Notes: a model not told the origin generated them from the letters alone. A stretch of 64,000 bases of DNA from Microvirga sp. VF16 (GCF_016864375.1 NZ_CP069354.1:2687501-2751500); one strand, 5' to 3'. Positions 7,914-19,344 are shown, counted from the first letter of the stretch. Translations and numbers: made by a program.

Positions 7914-10238
7914 TCAGGCGCGCCCGCGCCGCTTCACCTTCACCCGGGTCGGGGAGCGGCCCTTGGGAGGAGCCGCCTTACCCGTCTTGAAACCATGTGG
8001 CGGACGTCGCCCACCTTTTCTGGCACCGCCGGTCCTGCCGGTGAAACGCCCCTTGGTGAGAATCTCAAAGCGAAGGGCCCCGGCGATGGGCGCCGCTTCG
8101 ACCAGCTTGACCTCCACCTTGTCGCCGAGACGATAGGTTTCACCCGTATCGTCGCCGCGCATGGAATGGGTTCGCTCGTCGTAACGGTAGTAATCGTCGC
8201 CGATGGTGGCCGCCGGAACGAATCCGTCGGCACCCGTCTCGTTCAGCTTAATGAAGAGCCCCGCCTTCGACACCCCCGATATCTGTCCATCGAATGTGGC
8301 CCCGATCCGGTCGACAAGGAAGTGCGCAATCAGGCGGTCGATTGTCTCACGCTCCGCCGCCATGGCCCGGCGTTCCGCGGCCGAGATCTTGGCGCTGATC
8401 TCGATCAGCTCCGCGCGGGTGGTGTCCGGCGACAGGCCGTCCTTGCCGAGCTTGAGGGCTGTGATCAGGGCGCGGTGGACGATGAGATCGGCATAGCGGC
8501 GGATGGGTGACGTGAAATGCGCATAGCGCCGGAGATTGAGGCCGAAATGGCCGTAATTCTCGGCCGCGTATTCGGCCTGGGACTGCGAGCGCAGCACCAC
8601 CTCGTTGATGAAGAGCTGGTGCTCCGTGTCCTCGACGCTGCGCAGGATGCGATTGAACAATTCCGGCTTCAGCGCACCTTGGGTCGGGAGTTTGAGGCCG
8701 ATTGAGGCCAGCACCTCGCTCAGCGCCCGCATCTTTTCGAGCGAGGGCTCGTCGTGGACGCGGTAGATCAGGTCGGATTCGGCCTTCTCCAGGCTTTCGG
8801 CCGCCGCCACATTGGCGAGGATCATGAACTCTTCGATGAGCTTGTGCGCCTCGAGCCGCTCGGGCACGAAGACGCGATCCACGGTGCCATCCGGGTTCAG
8901 GACGATCTTGCGCTCGGGCAGATCGAGAAACAGCGGCTCACGGATGTCGCGGGCCTTTTTCACCAGTTCGTAGCCGGCCCAGAGAGGCCTCAGGATCGTG
9001 TCGAGGATCGGCCCTGTCACGTCGTCGGGCCTGCCGTCGATGGCGGCCTGCGCCTGGCCATAGGAGAGCTTCTCCGCCGAGCGCATCATGACCCGATGGA
9101 AGCTGTGGTAGATCTTCCGCCCGTCGGGGCCAATCACCATTCGAACGGCGAGGGCAGGGCGATCCTCCCGCGCCCTCAAGGAGCACAGGTCGTTGGAAAT
9201 CCGCTCGGGTAGCATCGGCACAACCCGATCCGGAAAATAGACCGAGTTGCCCCGCTCCTGCGCCTCTCGGTCCATGGCCGAACCGGGCCGCACATAGGCT
9301 GCCACATCGGCAATCGCCACGGTGAGGATATAGCCGCCCGCATTGTTCGGATCGTCGTCCGGTGCGGCATGGACTGCATCGTCATGGTCCTTGGCGTCGG
9401 GCGGGTCGATGGTCACAAGCGGTAGCTGCCGCCAATCCTCACGACCGTCCAGGGAGGCCGGCTTCGCCTTCTCGGCCTCGTCCAGAACCGCCTTCGGGAA
9501 CTCGTTGGGAATGTTGTGGGCGTAGATCGCGATTAGGCTCACAGCCTTTTCGGATTTGATCGAGCCCAGACGCTCCTTCACCTTGGCGGTGGGCAGGCCG
9601 AAGCGGCCGTGCTTGACCACCGAAACCGATATGAGATCGCCGTCCTTCGCCTCGCCTTCGTCGCCCGGCTTGATCTGCAGTTCCTGCTCGCGGGCCTTCT
9701 TGTCGACAGGCACAAGCCGACCGCCGCCTTCGGGCATGGCCCGAAAGATGCCGAGCACCTGCGCCTGCTTCTTGGCGATGATCTTGGTCACGCGGCCGGA
9801 ATAGCGATGGATGTCGCCGGGTTTCAGCGGATCGACCCGCAGCAGCGCCCGGTCGCCGACGCCCGCCACGGGCATGCCGGGGCGCGGCTTGCGCGGCGAG
9901 ACGATGATGATCGTCGGGATGGAGCCATGCTCCTCCTCGTCCCACTCGGTCGGGACGGCGATCAGTTCTCCGTCCCGGTCCCGCTTGGTGATGTCGGCCA
10001 GCACAACCGGCGGCAGCTGGCCCGCCTTGTGAACCGTCTTGCCCCGGCGATCGACGACGCCCTCGATCTCAAGATCCTTTAGGATCTGCTTCAGCCAGAT
10101 CCGGTCGCTGCCCTTTATTCCGAAGCGCTGCGCGATCTCCCGCTTGCCGACCTTGCCCTGGGCATGGGCGATGAAGGATATGACTTCCTCCCGGCTGGGA
10201 AGGGCAGCAGATTGGTCAGCTTTCGGAGGTTTGGCCAC
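7914..10238 (-). CDS. rnr: Ribonuclease R
   Basis: 774 residues, the normal RNase R length. A winged-helix N-terminus (residues about 14-75) is followed by cold-shock RNA-binding domains. The RNB catalytic domain carries the acidic motif IDPPDAKDHDDAV, which binds Mg2+, and the HFTSPIRRYADL motif. A C-terminal S1 domain (FDGQISGVSKAGLFIKL) and a very basic Lys/Arg/Gly tail complete it. It degrades structured RNA 3' to 5', including rRNA fragments and trans-translation targets. The start codon is GTG. It lies upstream of DUF983 in a conserved pair. Confidence 0.95.
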   Translation of the reverse strand: MAKPPKADQSAALPSREEVISFIAHAQGKVGKREIAQRFGIKGSDRIWLKQILKDLEIEGVVDRRGKTVHKAGQLPPVVLADITKRDRDGELIAVPTEWDEEEHGSIPTIIIVSPRKPRPGMPVAGVGDRALLRVDPLKPGDIHRYSGRVTKIIAKKQAQVLGIFRAMPEGGGRLVPVDKKAREQELQIKPGDEGEAKDGDLISVSVVKHGRFGLPTAKVKERLGSIKSEKAVSLIAIYAHNIPNEFPKAVLDEAEKAKPASLDGREDWRQLPLVTIDPPDAKDHDDAVHAAPDDDPNNAGGYILTVAIADVAAYVRPGSAMDREAQERGNSVYFPDRVVPMLPERISNDLCSLRAREDRPALAVRMVIGPDGRKIYHSFHRVMMRSAEKLSYGQAQAAIDGRPDDVTGPILDTILRPLWAGYELVKKARDIREPLFLDLPERKIVLNPDGTVDRVFVPERLEAHKLIEEFMILANVAAAESLEKAESDLIYRVHDEPSLEKMRALSEVLASIGLKLPTQGALKPELFNRILRSVEDTEHQLFINEVVLRSQSQAEYAAENYGHFGLNLRRYAHFTSPIRRYADLIVHRALITALKLGKDGLSPDTTRAELIEISAKISAAERRAMAAERETIDRLIAHFLVDRIGATFDGQISGVSKAGLFIKLNETGADGFVPAATIGDDYYRYDERTHSMRGDDTGETYRLGDKVEVKLVEAAPIAGALRFEILTKGRFTGRTGGARKGGRRPPHGFKTGKAAPPKGRSPTRVKVKRRGRA

Positions 10239-10368
10239 GGGAGAAGCTCATTGTGTTTACAGGGTCTTGTCGCATGCAAGCGTGGCCGCGGCTAGTCCGG
10301 GCAGGCTGGCATCGTGAAGACGCCCGGACAGGGCAAGAGATCCCTGCGAGAGGAAAGCCATTTGGCCA

Positions 10369-10436
10369 AAAAAATAAGGCCCCGATGTCGGAGCCTTTGA
10401 GGGACCGGCCCGTGGGGGCAGAATGAGCCGGTGAGT
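10369..10436 (-). ncRNA. gsrN: GsrN-like general-stress sRNA
   Basis: Seen: a perfect EcfG promoter places a start near 10436. About 68 bases are transcribed leftward, with two hairpins. The first (10432-10427 with 10409-10404, ACCGGC/GCCGGT) has a 17-base loop containing UGCCCCCAC. The second (10397-10376, with one G-U pair) is followed by ATTTTTTT, a strong terminator. Known: Caulobacter GsrN is a SigT-dependent sRNA whose exposed C-rich 5' loop binds G-rich mRNA leaders such as katG, and homologues were recognised partly by closeness to parE. Here parE is the next gene. Promoter, loop and synteny agree. The exact ends and any targets are inference. It is shorter than the roughly 100 bases described for Caulobacter. 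Confidence 0.75.
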
Positions 10437-10442
10437 TCATAA

Positions 10443-10467
10443 AACGCGTCGCCTCGAAGATGGTTCC
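10443..10467 (-). promoter_or_regulatory. EcfG (general stress sigma) promoter of the sRNA
   Basis: Minus-strand GGAAC (10467-10463), a 16-base spacer (10462-10447) and CGTT (10446-10443), a perfect match to the EcfG/SigT consensus. A second GGAAC nine bases further upstream (10476-10472) is wrongly spaced. Confidence 0.85.
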
Positions 10468-10610
10468 AACGGTTCCGAAAATATTTTGAAAAAGTTTTGG
10501 TGGCTTTGAACCCTTGGTGTCCTCCCCAGGCTTGTCCCGGAGATCGACATCTTTCCAGCACAGCGTTCTAAGACGTGGATGGCAGGAACAAATCCGGCCG
10601 TGATGAGACT

Positions 10611-10715
10611 GTGTCATCCCCGGCGGTCCGCAGGACCGGGAAGGGGGATCCACCTGTACTCGCGGGACTCAATGGATTCCCTTCGCCTCCACCGCGCTCC
10701 GGCTGGGAATGACAC
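10611..10715. repeat. Dispersed inverted repeat, copy 1
   Basis: Begins GTGTCATCCCCGG and ends CTGGGAATGACAC, imperfect inverted termini. The inside carries GACCGGGAAGG and ATGGATTCCCTTCGCC. The same element recurs at 47797-47896 and 57651-57750, always between genes. It is a REP-like family that could fold into a long hairpin in RNA. Confidence 0.75.
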
Positions 10716-10771
10716 CGGAGATCTCATCACAGCAAGGGCAGCAGCGCGGGAACAGCCCCGCGCTTGTCTGA

Positions 10772-12832
<2,061 letters not shown>

Positions 12833-13014
12833 TGGGACCTTGGTCCGAGATGATGATTCGCGTTTCTTTACACTATTTCTCATTCCGTTTTTATACGAGA
12901 ACAAAACGGAAACGAAAAGAGCAGCTTGTCGTCACAATGGACAAAATTGAAATGAGGCTAGGACGTAAAGGTTACCAATATGTCCCTCTAAAGAATGTCT
13001 TTTGGCTGTCATAC

Positions 13015-13040
13015 GGAACTGTTTAAAATCCATTCACGTT
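13015..13040 (+). promoter_or_regulatory. EcfG (general stress sigma) promoter
   Basis: GGAAC (13015-13019), a 17-base spacer (13020-13036) and CGTT (13037-13040), a perfect consensus match. The predicted start near 13047 is about 30 bases before the GTG of the 62-residue membrane protein gene. Confidence 0.83.
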
Positions 13041-13076
13041 GAGTGGTTAAGCATGAGCTTAACAGGAGATTCGGGC

Positions 13077-13265
13077 GTGACGACGCGGACGACTTTGGCA
13101 CCGGCACAGAAGCTTCATTTGGACCGCGCCGCTCGCAATGCCGGCGAGGCCTTTGCTTTCGACGAGCCGGATGCGACGCCCGCCAGCCAACGTTCCTACG
13201 GGTCAAGCATCCTGTGGCTGGCGATTGCCGCCGTCGCCGTGATCGGCCTCGGTCTAACCTTCTGA
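13077..13265 (+). CDS. Small tail-anchored membrane protein, putative general-stress gene
   Basis: 62 residues: a polar N-terminal part (VTTRTTLAPAQKLHLDRAAR) and one C-terminal transmembrane helix (SSILWLAIAAVAVIGLGLTF). No recognised family. The GTG at 13077 is preceded by AGGAG with an 8-base gap. The ATG at 13052 is too close to the predicted transcription start (about 13047) to be used, which supports the GTG. The perfect EcfG promoter upstream marks it as a likely general-stress gene. Its stop abuts the convergent mgtC stop with no gap. Confidence 0.68.
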   Translation: MTTRTTLAPAQKLHLDRAARNAGEAFAFDEPDATPASQRSYGSSILWLAIAAVAVIGLGLTF

Positions 13266-13760
13266 TCACTCATCGCTGGGTTTCCCCTCGGACGTGAAGA
13301 GCCGGGTGAGCATGTCCTCAAGGGGCTTTCCAAGAGTCAGAAGCAGTAGCGTGACGATCGTGCCCGCAATGGTGATGAACCAGGCTCCCAGGCCCGCCGC
13401 TACGCCCAGACCCGCCGCGATCCAGACCGTCGCCGCGGTGGTCAGTCCATGTACTTCCATCTTGTCCCGGGCCCGCAGCACCGCTCCCGCGCCGAGGAAT
13501 CCAAGACCGGTCATGATACCCTGAATGACACGGCTCACCGCGTCCTGTCCGAAATGGACCCCCTCATAAACTGAGCCCGCCAGGATGACGATGGCAGAGC
13601 CGAGGGACACGAGACCAAGCGTCCGCATCCCGATTGGCTTGTCGTGGATGTCCCGGTTGATGCCCACCGTCATTCCGGCGATTGTCGCCGCGCCGAGGCG
13701 CAGCGACATCTCGATCTGGACGGCGTAATCCACTGAGAGCGAGGACAGCCACTCCGTCAT
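13266..13760 (-). CDS. MgtC/SapB family membrane protein
   Basis: 164 residues with about four hydrophobic helices. It has the family hallmarks: SLRLGAATIAGMTVGINRD near the N-terminus, GMRTLGLVSLGSA and GLGFLGAGAVLR. MgtC-like proteins are linked to magnesium limitation and, in MgtC itself, to F-ATPase modulation; the short SapB-like form here has no C-terminal regulatory domain, so its role is uncertain. It lies 5 bp downstream of topA and probably shares its transcript. Confidence 0.85.
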   Translation of the reverse strand: MTEWLSSLSVDYAVQIEMSLRLGAATIAGMTVGINRDIHDKPIGMRTLGLVSLGSAIVILAGSVYEGVHFGQDAVSRVIQGIMTGLGFLGAGAVLRARDKMEVHGLTTAATVWIAAGLGVAAGLGAWFITIAGTIVTLLLLTLGKPLEDMLTRLFTSEGKPSDE

Positions 13761-13765
13761 CGCAT

Positions 13766-16459
13766 TCAGCCCACCTTGGCAGCCTTCTTGGCCGGAGCCT
13801 TCTTGGCAGTCGTCTTTTTCGCGGCCGTTTTCTTAGGAGCGGTCTTCTTGGCTGCCGTCTTCTTTGCGGCGGGTGCCTTGGCAGCGGCTTTCTTGGCCGG
13901 AGCCTTGCGGCCGCGGGCAGACTTCTTCGAGGGGCCCGCCGCGCGACGGGCTTTCAGCAGTTCGACAGCCTCATCCAGCGTCACCGCTTCCGCAGCTATG
14001 GTGCGCGGCAGGGTGGCGTTGGTTTCGCCGTCGGTCACATAGGGCCCGAAGCGTCCTGCCTTCACCACGATCGGCTTGCCGGATTCCGGATCCTCCCCCA
14101 GGGGGCGGCCCGGATCGGCGGCCCGTCGGGCACCGCCTCCGCCGCTTTCCTTGGTGACGATCAGGTCGATGGCGCGATTGGCGCCGATCTCCAGCACATC
14201 GTCGCCGGGGCCGAGATTGGCGTAGGTCTTGCCGTGCTGAACATAAGGTCCGTAGCGGCCGATGCTCACCAGGATCGGTTCGCCCGATTCCGGATGGGTC
14301 GCGACCTGACGCGGCAGCGCCAGGAGCTTCAGGGCCTTCTCCAGATCGACCTGCGCCGGCGTCATGCCTTTGGGCAGGGATGAGCGCTTGGGCTTCTCGC
14401 CTTCGCCGAGCTGGACGAAGGGACCGAAGCGGCCGTCGCGCAGGGTGACTTCGAGGCCACTCTCCGGATCCGTGCCCAGCACCTTCACGCCAGGCTGGCC
14501 GCCGTTCTCGGACGAGCCGTCACCCTCGCCCTCGACGCCGTTGGCGGCGAGTTGGCGGGTGTATTTGCATTCGGGATAGTTCGAGCAGCCGATGAAGGCA
14601 CCGAATTTGCCGAGTTTCAGCGAAAGCTGACCCGTACCGCAAGTCGGGCAGGTGCGCGGGTGGGAGCCGTCGCCCTTGTCCGGGAAGATGTGCGGTCCAA
14701 GCAACTCGTTGAGCGCTTCGAGCACCTCAGCCGTACGCAGCTCCTTCGTCTCGCCAATGGCGGTGGAGAAGTCGCGCCAGAAGTCGCGCAGCACCTGCTT
14801 CCAGTCGATCTCGGAATTGGAGATCCGGTCGAGCTGCTCCTCCAGGTCTGCCGTGAAGTCGTACTCCACATAGCGGAGGAAGAAGCTCTCCAGGAAGGCC
14901 GTGACGATACGGCCCTTGTCCTCCGGCACGAGCCGCTTCTTCTCGATCTTCACATATTCGCGGTCGCGTAGGGTCTGCAGCACGGCGGCATAAGTCGAGG
15001 GCCGGCCGATACCGAGTTCTTCCATGCGCTTGACGAGCGAGGCTTCGGAATAGCGCGGCGGCGGTTCGGTGAAGTGCTGGGTCGCAGCGATGCGGCGGCG
15101 TTCCAGCGGATCGCCCGCCTTCATCGGGGGCAGGCGGCCCTCGTCCTCGTCCGCCTCGTCGTCCTTGCTCTCGTTGTAGAGCGTGAGGAACCCGTCGAAC
15201 TTGATCACCTGGCCGGTGGCGCGAAGGTCGAGCTTGCGCGGTCCTACCTGGGCGGCGATGTCGGCGGTGGTGCGCTCGAGCTCGGCCGATTCCATCTGGC
15301 TCGCGATGGTACGGGTCCAGATCAGGTCGTAAAGCTTGGCCTGCTCAGGCTCTAGGTACTTCGCCACATGTTTCGGCAGGCGACTCATATCGGTCGGACG
15401 GATGGCCTCGTGGGCCTCCTGGGCATTCTTGGCCTTGGTCGAATACTTGCGCGGCGCGCCCGGCACATACCGGTCGCCGTATTCCTTGCCGATCACCCGG
15501 CGGGCGGCCTGCACGGCTTCCGGCGCCATGTCGACGCCGTCGGTTCGCATATAGGTGATGAGGCCGACTGTCTCGCCGCCGATATCGACGCCTTCATAGA
15601 GACGCTGCGCGATGCGCATGGTCTGCGCCGGGGCAAGGCCGAGCTTGCGCGAGGCCTCCTGCTGCAGGGTCGAGGTGGTAAAGGGCGGATAGGGGTGACG
15701 CTTGGCGGGCTTGGCCTCGATATTCGCCACCGAGAAGGTCGCAAGCTCCAGGTCCTTCTTGAAGGCCTCGGCGTCCTTACCGTTGCCGATGTCGAGGCGC
15801 TGGATCTTCTTGCCGTCGGCACCGACGAGGCGCGCATCGAACACGCCGCCATCTTTGGTGGCGAGCGTCGCGATGATGGACCAGTACTCGCGCGGCTTGA
15901 AGGTCTCGATTTCGAGCTCGCGGTCGCAGACGAGGCGAAGGGCTACCGACTGCACGCGGCCGGCCGAACGGGCGCCGGGCAGCTTGCGCCACAGCACCGG
16001 GGATAGGGTGAAGCCGACAAGATAGTCGAGGGCGCGGCGGGCGAGATAGGCATCGACCAGCGCCTGGTCGATCTGGCGCGGCTGCCGGAGGGCAGCCTGG
16101 ACCGAATCCTTGGTGATGGCGTTGAAGGTCACGCGCTCGACCGGCAGGTCCTTGAGTGCACGCTTCTCGCGCAAAGCTTCCAGAACGTGCCAGGAGATCG
16201 CTTCACCTTCGCGATCCGGGTCGGTGGCGAGAATGAGCTTTTCGGCACCCTTGATCGCCTTGGCGATATCGGAGACCCGCTTCGAGCCCCGGTCCTCGAG
16301 CGTCCAGATCATACGAAAATCGGCATCCGGGTCGACCGAACCATCCTTGGCGGGCAGATCGCGGATATGCCCGAAGGAGGCCAGGACTTCGTAATCCTTG
16401 CCGAGATATTTGTTGATCGTCTTGGCCTTGGCAGGCGACTCGACGACGAGGACTTTCAT
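13766..16459 (-). CDS. topA: DNA topoisomerase I
   Basis: 897 residues. The TOPRIM domain starts at MKVLVVESPAKAKTINKYLG and contains DPDREGEAISWH. The active-site tyrosine lies in GLITYMRTDG. One intact four-Cys zinc ribbon (CPTCG ... CSNYPEC) is followed by several degenerate repeats of the form GRFGPFVQLG. The C-terminus is a histone-H1-like Ala/Lys tail (AKKTAAKKTAPKK and so on, about 50 residues) likely to bind DNA non-specifically. The enzyme relaxes negative supercoils. The ATG at 16459 was chosen for its match to the family start and AGGAAG seven bases upstream. Confidence 0.95.
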   Translation of the reverse strand: MKVLVVESPAKAKTINKYLGKDYEVLASFGHIRDLPAKDGSVDPDADFRMIWTLEDRGSKRVSDIAKAIKGAEKLILATDPDREGEAISWHVLEALREKRALKDLPVERVTFNAITKDSVQAALRQPRQIDQALVDAYLARRALDYLVGFTLSPVLWRKLPGARSAGRVQSVALRLVCDRELEIETFKPREYWSIIATLATKDGGVFDARLVGADGKKIQRLDIGNGKDAEAFKKDLELATFSVANIEAKPAKRHPYPPFTTSTLQQEASRKLGLAPAQTMRIAQRLYEGVDIGGETVGLITYMRTDGVDMAPEAVQAARRVIGKEYGDRYVPGAPRKYSTKAKNAQEAHEAIRPTDMSRLPKHVAKYLEPEQAKLYDLIWTRTIASQMESAELERTTADIAAQVGPRKLDLRATGQVIKFDGFLTLYNESKDDEADEDEGRLPPMKAGDPLERRRIAATQHFTEPPPRYSEASLVKRMEELGIGRPSTYAAVLQTLRDREYVKIEKKRLVPEDKGRIVTAFLESFFLRYVEYDFTADLEEQLDRISNSEIDWKQVLRDFWRDFSTAIGETKELRTAEVLEALNELLGPHIFPDKGDGSHPRTCPTCGTGQLSLKLGKFGAFIGCSNYPECKYTRQLAANGVEGEGDGSSENGGQPGVKVLGTDPESGLEVTLRDGRFGPFVQLGEGEKPKRSSLPKGMTPAQVDLEKALKLLALPRQVATHPESGEPILVSIGRYGPYVQHGKTYANLGPGDDVLEIGANRAIDLIVTKESGGGGARRAADPGRPLGEDPESGKPIVVKAGRFGPYVTDGETNATLPRTIAAEAVTLDEAVELLKARRAAGPSKKSARGRKAPAKKAAAKAPAAKKTAAKKTAPKKTAAKKTTAKKAPAKKAAKVG

Positions 16460-16595
16460 GAACGACTTCCTAAAAGCGGGAGCAGGCGGACGCCCCGTTG
16501 CCAGGGCAAAACAGCGGCCAGCCCCTGACCGCCGCAGGGCGGGATAAGTGGTTGATGATCGCAAACAAGTCAAATCGGACTTGTACGTATGTTGC

Positions 16596-18236
16596 CTATA
16601 TGGCCACGAAGGCTCGCTCCAGCAAGGGATTCACCGTCTTCCCAAGGTCGTTGGCGCCGATCATCCGAGAGGGGGTGGCGAGGCGGGTGAGGGCGTAGGC
16701 CTCGGTAATCTGGGGCGGGGCAGAGCGGACAAGGGCCGCCGTGGCGGCCAGGACGAAAAGCCTCTCCGCGATGAAGCGGGCGCGCCCCTCGGCCTCGGGC
16801 GAATGAAGCGCCAGCACGATGTCTCGTGCCGCGTCCGAGGCGCCGGGCAGGTCCCGGACATCCTCCATCAGGCGCTCCAGCACGGAGGCCGCGACCTCCG
16901 GCTCTCGGGTCTCCGCGCGCAGGATATCGAGGGCGATCACGTTTCCCGAGCCCTCCCAGATCGCGTTGACCGGGGCCTCCCGGTAGAGCCGGGGCAGGGC
17001 GCTCTCCTCCACATAGCCATTGCCGCCGAGACACTCCATGGCCTCGTAGAGGAGGCGTGGCGCGGCCTTGCAGATGCCGAACTTGGCGGCCGGCGTCACG
17101 AGCCGGGCATAGGCGGCCTCATGGCTGTCGGTGGGTGCTAGATCGAAGCTGTGCGCTGCCCGCAGGGCCAGCGCCGTCATGGCTTCGCTCTCCAAGGCGA
17201 GGTCGGCCAGCACTGTCCGCATGGCCGGCTGATCGATGAGCTTCTTCTGGAAGACGCTACGGTGCCGGGCATGGTGCATGGCAAGCGCCAGCCCCATCCG
17301 CACGAGGCCAGCCGAGGCGACGGCGCAGTCGAGGCGGGTCAGCTGCACCATCTCGATGATCGTGCGCACCCCACGCCCTTCCTCGCCGATTCGCCAGGCG
17401 AAGGCTTCTTGGAACTCGACCTCGGAGGAGGCGTTCGAGCGGTTGCCGAGCTTGTCCTTCAGCCGCTGCAGGCGAAGGGCGTTGAGCGAGCCGTCGGGCC
17501 GGAAACGTGGGAGGAGAAAACAGGTCAGCCCGCCCGGTGCCTGCGCCAACACCAGGAAGGCATCGCACATGGGCGCGGACATGAACCATTTGTGCCCTGT
17601 AAGGGCATACTCGTCTCCTGCCTTCGACACGGCTTGGGTGGTGTTGGCGCGGACATCCGTGCCGCCCTGCTTCTCCGTCATGCCCATGCCGAGGGTGATG
17701 GCGGTCTTTTCCCAGAAGGGGATGAAGCGGGAATCGTAATCCCGCGAGCGGATCTTCGGCAGCCATTCGGTAAGCCGGTTGGGTGAGGAGGCGAGCGCCG
17801 CCGCCGAGGCATGGGTCATGGTGATGGGGCAGATATGTCCGCTCTCCACGCCCGCCGCCGTGTAGATCCGGGCGGCGCGCGCCACATGGGCGTGGTCGCT
17901 CTCCGGCTCGTCCCAGGTCGAGGCATGGAGCCCATCCTCCATGCTCGCCCGCATGAGCACATGATAGGCCGGATGAAACTCGACCGCGTCGACGCGGAAG
18001 CCCCGCGGATCGTGCGTGCGCAGCTTCGGCGGATTCTCGTTGGCGAGCCGTCCAATATCGAGCCGCTCCGCCGAACCCCAGGCCGCGCCGAAAGCCATGA
18101 GCCCTTCCGCCTCCGCATCGATGCCGTTCGCTTTCAGCGCATCGAGCAGGGGCTGATCGGTGGCGATCAGGTTCGCGTCGCCGAAGGGTGGCGTTTGGTT
18201 GAGAACGTCATGGGTCTCGAACGAATGCATGGTCAT
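16596..18236 (-). CDS. aidB: AidB-like acyl-CoA dehydrogenase family protein
   Basis: 546 residues, close to E. coli AidB. Diagnostic segments include GMGMTEKQGGTDVRANTT, GHKWFMSAPMCDAF and the C-terminal APVNAIWEGSGNVIALDILR. AidB is a FAD-binding acyl-CoA dehydrogenase homologue induced with the alkylation (Ada) response in E. coli that binds DNA; its exact enzymatic role is debated. No ada or alkB lies nearby, so alkylation control is not shown here. It sits between topA and pyrB, which are usually much closer. Confidence 0.85.
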   Translation of the reverse strand: MTMHSFETHDVLNQTPPFGDANLIATDQPLLDALKANGIDAEAEGLMAFGAAWGSAERLDIGRLANENPPKLRTHDPRGFRVDAVEFHPAYHVLMRASMEDGLHASTWDEPESDHAHVARAARIYTAAGVESGHICPITMTHASAAALASSPNRLTEWLPKIRSRDYDSRFIPFWEKTAITLGMGMTEKQGGTDVRANTTQAVSKAGDEYALTGHKWFMSAPMCDAFLVLAQAPGGLTCFLLPRFRPDGSLNALRLQRLKDKLGNRSNASSEVEFQEAFAWRIGEEGRGVRTIIEMVQLTRLDCAVASAGLVRMGLALAMHHARHRSVFQKKLIDQPAMRTVLADLALESEAMTALALRAAHSFDLAPTDSHEAAYARLVTPAAKFGICKAAPRLLYEAMECLGGNGYVEESALPRLYREAPVNAIWEGSGNVIALDILRAETREPEVAASVLERLMEDVRDLPGASDAARDIVLALHSPEAEGRARFIAERLFVLAATAALVRSAPPQITEAYALTRLATPSRMIGANDLGKTVNPLLERAFVAI

Positions 18237-18341
18237 CGATCCCGCAACACAATTCCTTGTTTATTCTAGGGTTGAACGGCGCCGTGCGTAGAGAGCCCGC
18301 TTGCCGCGATTTCCCAGACCGCCTATAGCCATCGCTTTAAG

Positions 18342-19289
18342 ATGAGTGACGCCCCCCGATCCGTTTTTCCCCACCGGCATCTCCTCGGCATCGAGGGGCT
18401 GTCTCCTTTGGACATTCAGGCACTTCTCGATCTGGCCGATCAGCAGGTCGAGGTGAGCCGGCAGATTGAGAAGAGCAAGTCGAGCCTCCGCGGCCGGACC
18501 CAGATCAATCTCTTCTTCGAAGCCTCCACCCGCACGCAATCCTCCTTCGAGATCGCCGGCAAGCGCCTCGGCGCCGACGTGATGAACATGCAGGTCGGCT
18601 CTTCTTCGGTGAAGAAGGGCGAGACGCTGATCGACACGGCCGTGACGCTCAACGCCATGCGGCCCGACATCATCGTCGTGCGCCATCATGCGGCCGGCGC
18701 GGTGCATCTCTTGGCGCAGAAGGTCGATTGCTCGGTGGTCAATGCGGGCGACGGCGCGCATGAGCATCCGACTCAGGCGCTGCTCGATGCGCTCACCATC
18801 CGCCGCAACAAGGGCCGCATCGAAGGCCTTACCGTCGCGATCTGTGGCGACGTCCTGCATTCGCGCGTGGCGCGTTCCAACATGATCCTGCTTGCCGCCA
18901 TGGGCGCGCGGGTGCGTCTTGTTGCGCCCTCGACCCTGTTGCCGCCCGGCATCGCGCGTCTTGGCTTCGAGACCTTCACCAACATGAAGGAAGGCTTGAA
19001 GGATGCTGACATCGTCATGATGCTGCGCCTGCAGCGCGAGCGCATGAACGGCTCCTTCGTGCCGTCCGTGAAGGAGTATTTCCGCTTCTACGGCCTCGAT
19101 CAGGAAAAGCTCGCCTTCGCCAAGCCCGATGCGCTCGTGATGCATCCGGGTCCGATGAACCGGGGCGTCGAGATTTCCTCCGACGTGGCGGACGGTGCGC
19201 AGTCGCTCATCCGCGAACAGGTCGAAATGGGCGTCGCCGTGCGTATGGCGGTGCTGGAGGCTCTGGCGAGCCATCTGCCGAACAGGTGA
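18342..19289 (+). CDS. pyrB: Aspartate carbamoyltransferase catalytic chain
   Basis: 315 residues, the normal length. Carbamoyl-phosphate binding is shown by [13 protein letters not shown] (the usual STRTR reads STRTQ), the domain junction by [10 protein letters not shown], and aspartate binding by MLRLQRERM and [12 protein letters not shown]. It forms carbamoyl-aspartate, the committed step of pyrimidine synthesis. No pyrI is present. The partner is the pyrC-like gene 0.5 kb downstream, separated by an inserted DUF559 gene. That matches the PyrB/inactive-PyrC' dodecamer type of ATCase known from Pseudomonas. Confidence 0.94.
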   Translation: MSDAPRSVFPHRHLLGIEGLSPLDIQALLDLADQQVEVSRQIEKSKSSLRGRTQINLFFEASTRTQSSFEIAGKRLGADVMNMQVGSSSVKKGETLIDTAVTLNAMRPDIIVVRHHAAGAVHLLAQKVDCSVVNAGDGAHEHPTQALLDALTIRRNKGRIEGLTVAICGDVLHSRVARSNMILLAAMGARVRLVAPSTLLPPGIARLGFETFTNMKEGLKDADIVMMLRLQRERMNGSFVPSVKEYFRFYGLDQEKLAFAKPDALVMHPGPMNRGVEISSDVADGAQSLIREQVEMGVAVRMAVLEALASHLPNR

Positions 19290-19294
19290 AAAAT

Positions 19295-19342
19295 CCCTCT
19301 CCCCTCTGCGGGAGAGGGTGGCCCGAAGGGCCGGGAGAGGGG
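19295..19342 (+). repeat. Left inverted repeat flanking the DUF559 gene
   Basis: 48 bases starting CCCTCTCCCCTCTGCGGGAG and ending GCCGGGAGAGGGG. It is repeated in inverted orientation at 19719-19770. Its last bases provide the GAGAGGGG ribosome site of the DUF559 gene. Confidence 0.85.
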
Positions 19343-19344
19343 CC

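Larger units (their letters stand above)
10239..10771. other. rnr-parE intergenic region: sRNA plus dispersed repeat
   Basis: 533 bp without a protein gene. It holds an EcfG promoter (10443-10467), the GsrN-like sRNA (10369-10436) and a dispersed repeat copy (10611-10715). No other structure is evident. Confidence 0.8.
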
